Of a stretch of DNA of 16,146 nt, positions 14,346 to 16,146 are shown piece after piece. The notes below the pieces were generated by a model. It had not been told where the DNA came from. It was given only the letters and a program-made list of their open reading frames with translations, and did no database searches. Made by a program: the position numbers and the translations under genes. Source of the stretch: an uncultured Oscillospiraceae bacterium (lineage in GTDB: Bacteria > Bacillota > Clostridia > Oscillospirales > Acutalibacteraceae); assembly GCA_905211675.1 (NCBI GenBank), contig CAJMBP010000033.1, forward strand, positions 1-16,146, read 5' to 3'. Position 1 is the first letter of the stretch, and each line of letters starts with the position of its first letter.

Positions 14346-15701
14346 ATGAAAGAAAAAACCAAAAGACAAAAAGCCATAATACGCCGAAGAATTTTTTTGT
14401 CGGTAACGGTAGCCGTGTTGGCGGTGTGCATAGCGGCGTTATGCTTTGCGGTTAATACCATAATAAAAAACGCAAACTCGGGCGATAAAAATCAGAACGG
14501 CTCCGAAATCACCTCGCAGTCTGAAAATGTTAAGCCTGACGAAACGGTTGACCCCAACAAAACCGTCGCTACGGCAACCGTTGTAAATACGGGTGACATT
14601 ATTTTGCACAGCACGGTTCTTGACGGCGCAAAAACATCCGACGGAAACTATGATTTTTCGGCATTTTTCAAATATGCCGAGACTTATTTTAAATCTGCCG
14701 ATTTAGCAACGGCAAATTTAGAGGTGACTTTAGGCGGTAGGGAATCGGGAGCATATTCGGGTTATCCCGCGTTTAATTCGCCCGACTGTCTGCTTGATGT
14801 TGTCAAAAACAGCGGAATCGGCTTTTTAACAACTGCCAACAACCACTGCTACGATACAGGTCTTTTCGGCTTAAAGCGTACAGCCGCGCAGTTAAAAGCA
14901 AAAAATATAGATTTCATAGGCACAAAAGAGACCGATGCCGACCCTGTATATACCGTAAAGAATGTAAACGGAATTAAAATAGGTATGACGGCATATACCT
15001 TTGAAAATACTTCTGCCGCAGGTCAAAAATCTATTAACGGCAACATTGTAAAAGCCGAAGCGGCAGGGCTTATCAATTCCTTCAACTATGACCGAATTAA
15101 CGAGTTTTACACCGAGGCACAGTCAGTGGTTGAAAAAATGAAAAATGACGGTGCCGACGCAGTTGTTTTTTATATGCACTGGGGCGAGGAGTATCAGCTT
15201 TCAAACAACACATGGCAAAAATCAATAGCGCAAAAGCTGTGCAATATGGGGGTTGATGTAATTGTAGGCAGTCATCCTCATGTTATTCAGCCGATAGAGC
15301 TTATACATTCCGAAGACAGCCAGAATACTACGGTTTGCATATACTCTATGGGCAATGCCGTTTCCAATCAGCGAAAAGAGCTTATGAACCCCGAATGCAC
15401 AACGGGACACACCGAAGACGGTGTGCTGTTCTATTACACCTTCGAAAAGTATGCCGACGGTAATGTGGCGCTTACAGGTGTCGATGTTATACCGACATGG
15501 GTTAATAAATACCGCGGCGGAAGCGGTTATCAGTACACGGTGTATCCGTTGGAAACCGCATCTATGGCAGAAAATTACGGTTTTGACGCCGCAACGCTGT
15601 CAGCGGCAAAGGCATCTTTTGAACGGACAAAGCAGCAGGTATCAAAAGGGCTTAAGGAATGTCAGCAGAATTTGGGCTGTGAAGTACGGTTTGCAGAGTA
15701 A
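14346..15701 (+). CDS. CapA-family protein (metallophosphoesterase-like, poly-gamma-glutamate type)
   Basis: The protein (451 residues from this start) has a basic N-terminus, one membrane anchor near residues 15-38, a Ser/Asn/Glu-rich linker, then a CapA/PGA_cap domain (PF09587), so the domain should face outward. Family metal-site motifs are visible: NTGDIILH with Asp84, NLE at 124-126, ANNH with Asn166-His167, HWGEE with His278, and GSHPH with His310 and His312. CapA in poly-gamma-glutamate producers takes part in capsule export, but most single relatives such as this have no proven polymer, and no capB or capC is visible. The frame is open from a GTG at 14337; GGTGA at 14336-14340 is five bases from the ATG at 14346, which is therefore preferred. 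The ATG at 14340 overlaps that site. Confidence 0.92.
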   Translation: MKEKTKRQKAIIRRRIFLSVTVAVLAVCIAALCFAVNTIIKNANSGDKNQNGSEITSQSENVKPDETVDPNKTVATATVVNTGDIILHSTVLDGAKTSDGNYDFSAFFKYAETYFKSADLATANLEVTLGGRESGAYSGYPAFNSPDCLLDVVKNSGIGFLTTANNHCYDTGLFGLKRTAAQLKAKNIDFIGTKETDADPVYTVKNVNGIKIGMTAYTFENTSAAGQKSINGNIVKAEAAGLINSFNYDRINEFYTEAQSVVEKMKNDGADAVVFYMHWGEEYQLSNNTWQKSIAQKLCNMGVDVIVGSHPHVIQPIELIHSEDSQNTTVCIYSMGNAVSNQRKELMNPECTTGHTEDGVLFYYTFEKYADGNVALTGVDVIPTWVNKYRGGSGYQYTVYPLETASMAENYGFDAATLSAAKASFERTKQQVSKGLKECQQNLGCEVRFAE

Positions 15702-15713
15702 GGGGAGCCGTAC

Positions 15714-16146
15714 ATGTCAAAAATTGATGTTTTGCTTTCGGGGCTTAAAATCAGAATAGAGCACTGCTACAATTATATGCCTGAATTTTGTAAAAATTAT
15801 CTTTTTGATTTTGACACGCCCGATATAACGGCAAAGACCGATGAATTATCGGTTTTAAACGAAAAAAAATCGGTGCCTACGGCACCGATTGAGGTTTGCG
15901 AAAGCCTTTGCATATACCGTAATATTGCAGAACAACTGCCACTTTTTAAGCGGTTTGTTTTTCATGGGGCGGCAATAGAACACGGCGGAAATGCCTATTT
16001 ATTTACGGCGCCGAGCGGCACAGGCAAGACTACGCATATAAGCTTGTGGAAAAAATATTTAGGCGACGGCGTAAGGTTTATTAACGGTGACAAGCCTATA
16101 ATAAACGCAACTAATCACCCCGTTGCCTGCGGCACACCGTGGGCCG
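15714..16146 (+). CDS. HPr kinase/PEPCK-like P-loop protein, 3' end cut off by window edge
   Basis: A complete start is visible: ATG at 15714 with AAGGGGAG six bases upstream, 12 bases after capA. The 144 codons in view encode a family related to HPr kinase and PEP carboxykinase. Features are VFHGAAIEHGGNAYLFTAPSGTGKTTH at about 82-108, in which APSGTGKT (99-106) is the Walker A loop with Lys105, and FINGDKPII with Asp126 as the likely second metal or catalytic acid. Related kinases or P-loop proteins occur in lasso-peptide clusters and with PqqD-like proteins in peptide-modification cassettes, but stand-alone copies are also common in Clostridia and lack a function. The remaining C-terminal part is outside the window. 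Family is likely; substrate is unknown. An inverted repeat lies at residues 52-59. Confidence 0.8.
   Translation, partial: MSKIDVLLSGLKIRIEHCYNYMPEFCKNYLFDFDTPDITAKTDELSVLNEKKSVPTAPIEVCESLCIYRNIAEQLPLFKRFVFHGAAIEHGGNAYLFTAPSGTGKTTHISLWKKYLGDGVRFINGDKPIINATNHPVACGTPWA
15862..15890 (-). terminator. Hairpin plus T-tract on the antisense strand inside the HprK-like gene
   Basis: AATCGGTGCC (15868-15877) and GGCACCGATT (15881-15890) form a perfect 10-bp stem with a TAC loop, preceded on the plus strand by a run of eight A (15862-15869). Read on the minus strand this is a textbook intrinsic terminator. No minus-strand gene is visible upstream of it within the window, so it may act on antisense transcripts or be chance. 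Confidence 0.45.

Noticed and set aside
14346..15701. Poly-gamma-glutamate capsule operon
   Set aside because: Only a CapA-like protein is present; no CapB ligase, CapC or CapD gene is visible, so a capsule claim is not supported.
1..16146. CRISPR arrays, tRNA/rRNA genes, insertion sequences, prophage genes
   Set aside because: No spaced direct repeats, tRNA-like cloverleafs, transposase or phage motifs were found by reading both strands; gene order is compact throughout.

Overview
The window looks like chromosomal DNA from a gut-type, low-to-moderate GC Gram-positive of the class Clostridia (Ruminococcaceae/Oscillospirales-like). This is inferred from strong AGGAG-type ribosome binding sites, sigma-A-like promoters with 17-bp spacers, a lipobox lipoprotein, a Clostridia-type class I aminotransferase and a YfhO-family membrane protein. 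No RNA genes, transposons, phage genes or CRISPR arrays are visible. Coding density is high and no gene-free stretch reaches 300 bp.

Layout. (1) 1-1964, minus strand: a PLP aminotransferase cut by the left edge, and upstream of it a YfbR-like HD 5'-nucleotidase with its own terminator. (2) 2042-6372, plus: a tightly packed operon of a YfhO-family GT-C-like membrane protein, a PqqD-like small protein, an S24/S26 signal-peptidase-like protein and a beta-lactamase-fold lipoprotein whose expected nucleophilic Ser is Cys. Its promoter is interleaved with the divergent yfbR promoter. It ends at a bidirectional hairpin shared with (3) 6470-7222, minus, a TIGR02206/YwaF-like (TMEM164-type) membrane protein. 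(4) 7433-11509, plus: alaS, a HIT-family hydrolase, an APRT-like phosphoribosyltransferase and a PAP2 phosphatase, driven by a consensus promoter and ended by a 21-bp perfect-stem terminator. (5) 11577-13501, minus: an orotate-PRTase-like gene with an altered PRPP loop, followed by rhaA (L-rhamnose isomerase). (6) 13637-right edge, plus: a DUF554 membrane protein, a CapA-family protein and the start of an HPr-kinase/PEPCK-like P-loop protein.

Most genes are housekeeping or central metabolism. The least ordinary material is the YfhO-PqqD-S26-lipoprotein operon, together with the HprK-like gene 10 kb away. PqqD-like and HprK-like proteins recur in peptide-modification loci, but no precursor peptide or radical SAM enzyme is visible here, so any such system is only a hypothesis. 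Other points of interest are the Cys-for-Ser change in the lipoprotein, the PRTase lacking its acidic pair, a hairpin plus T-tract on the antisense strand inside the HprK-like coding region, and TTGTAAA/TTTACAA dyads in the 13.5-kb divergent promoter region.
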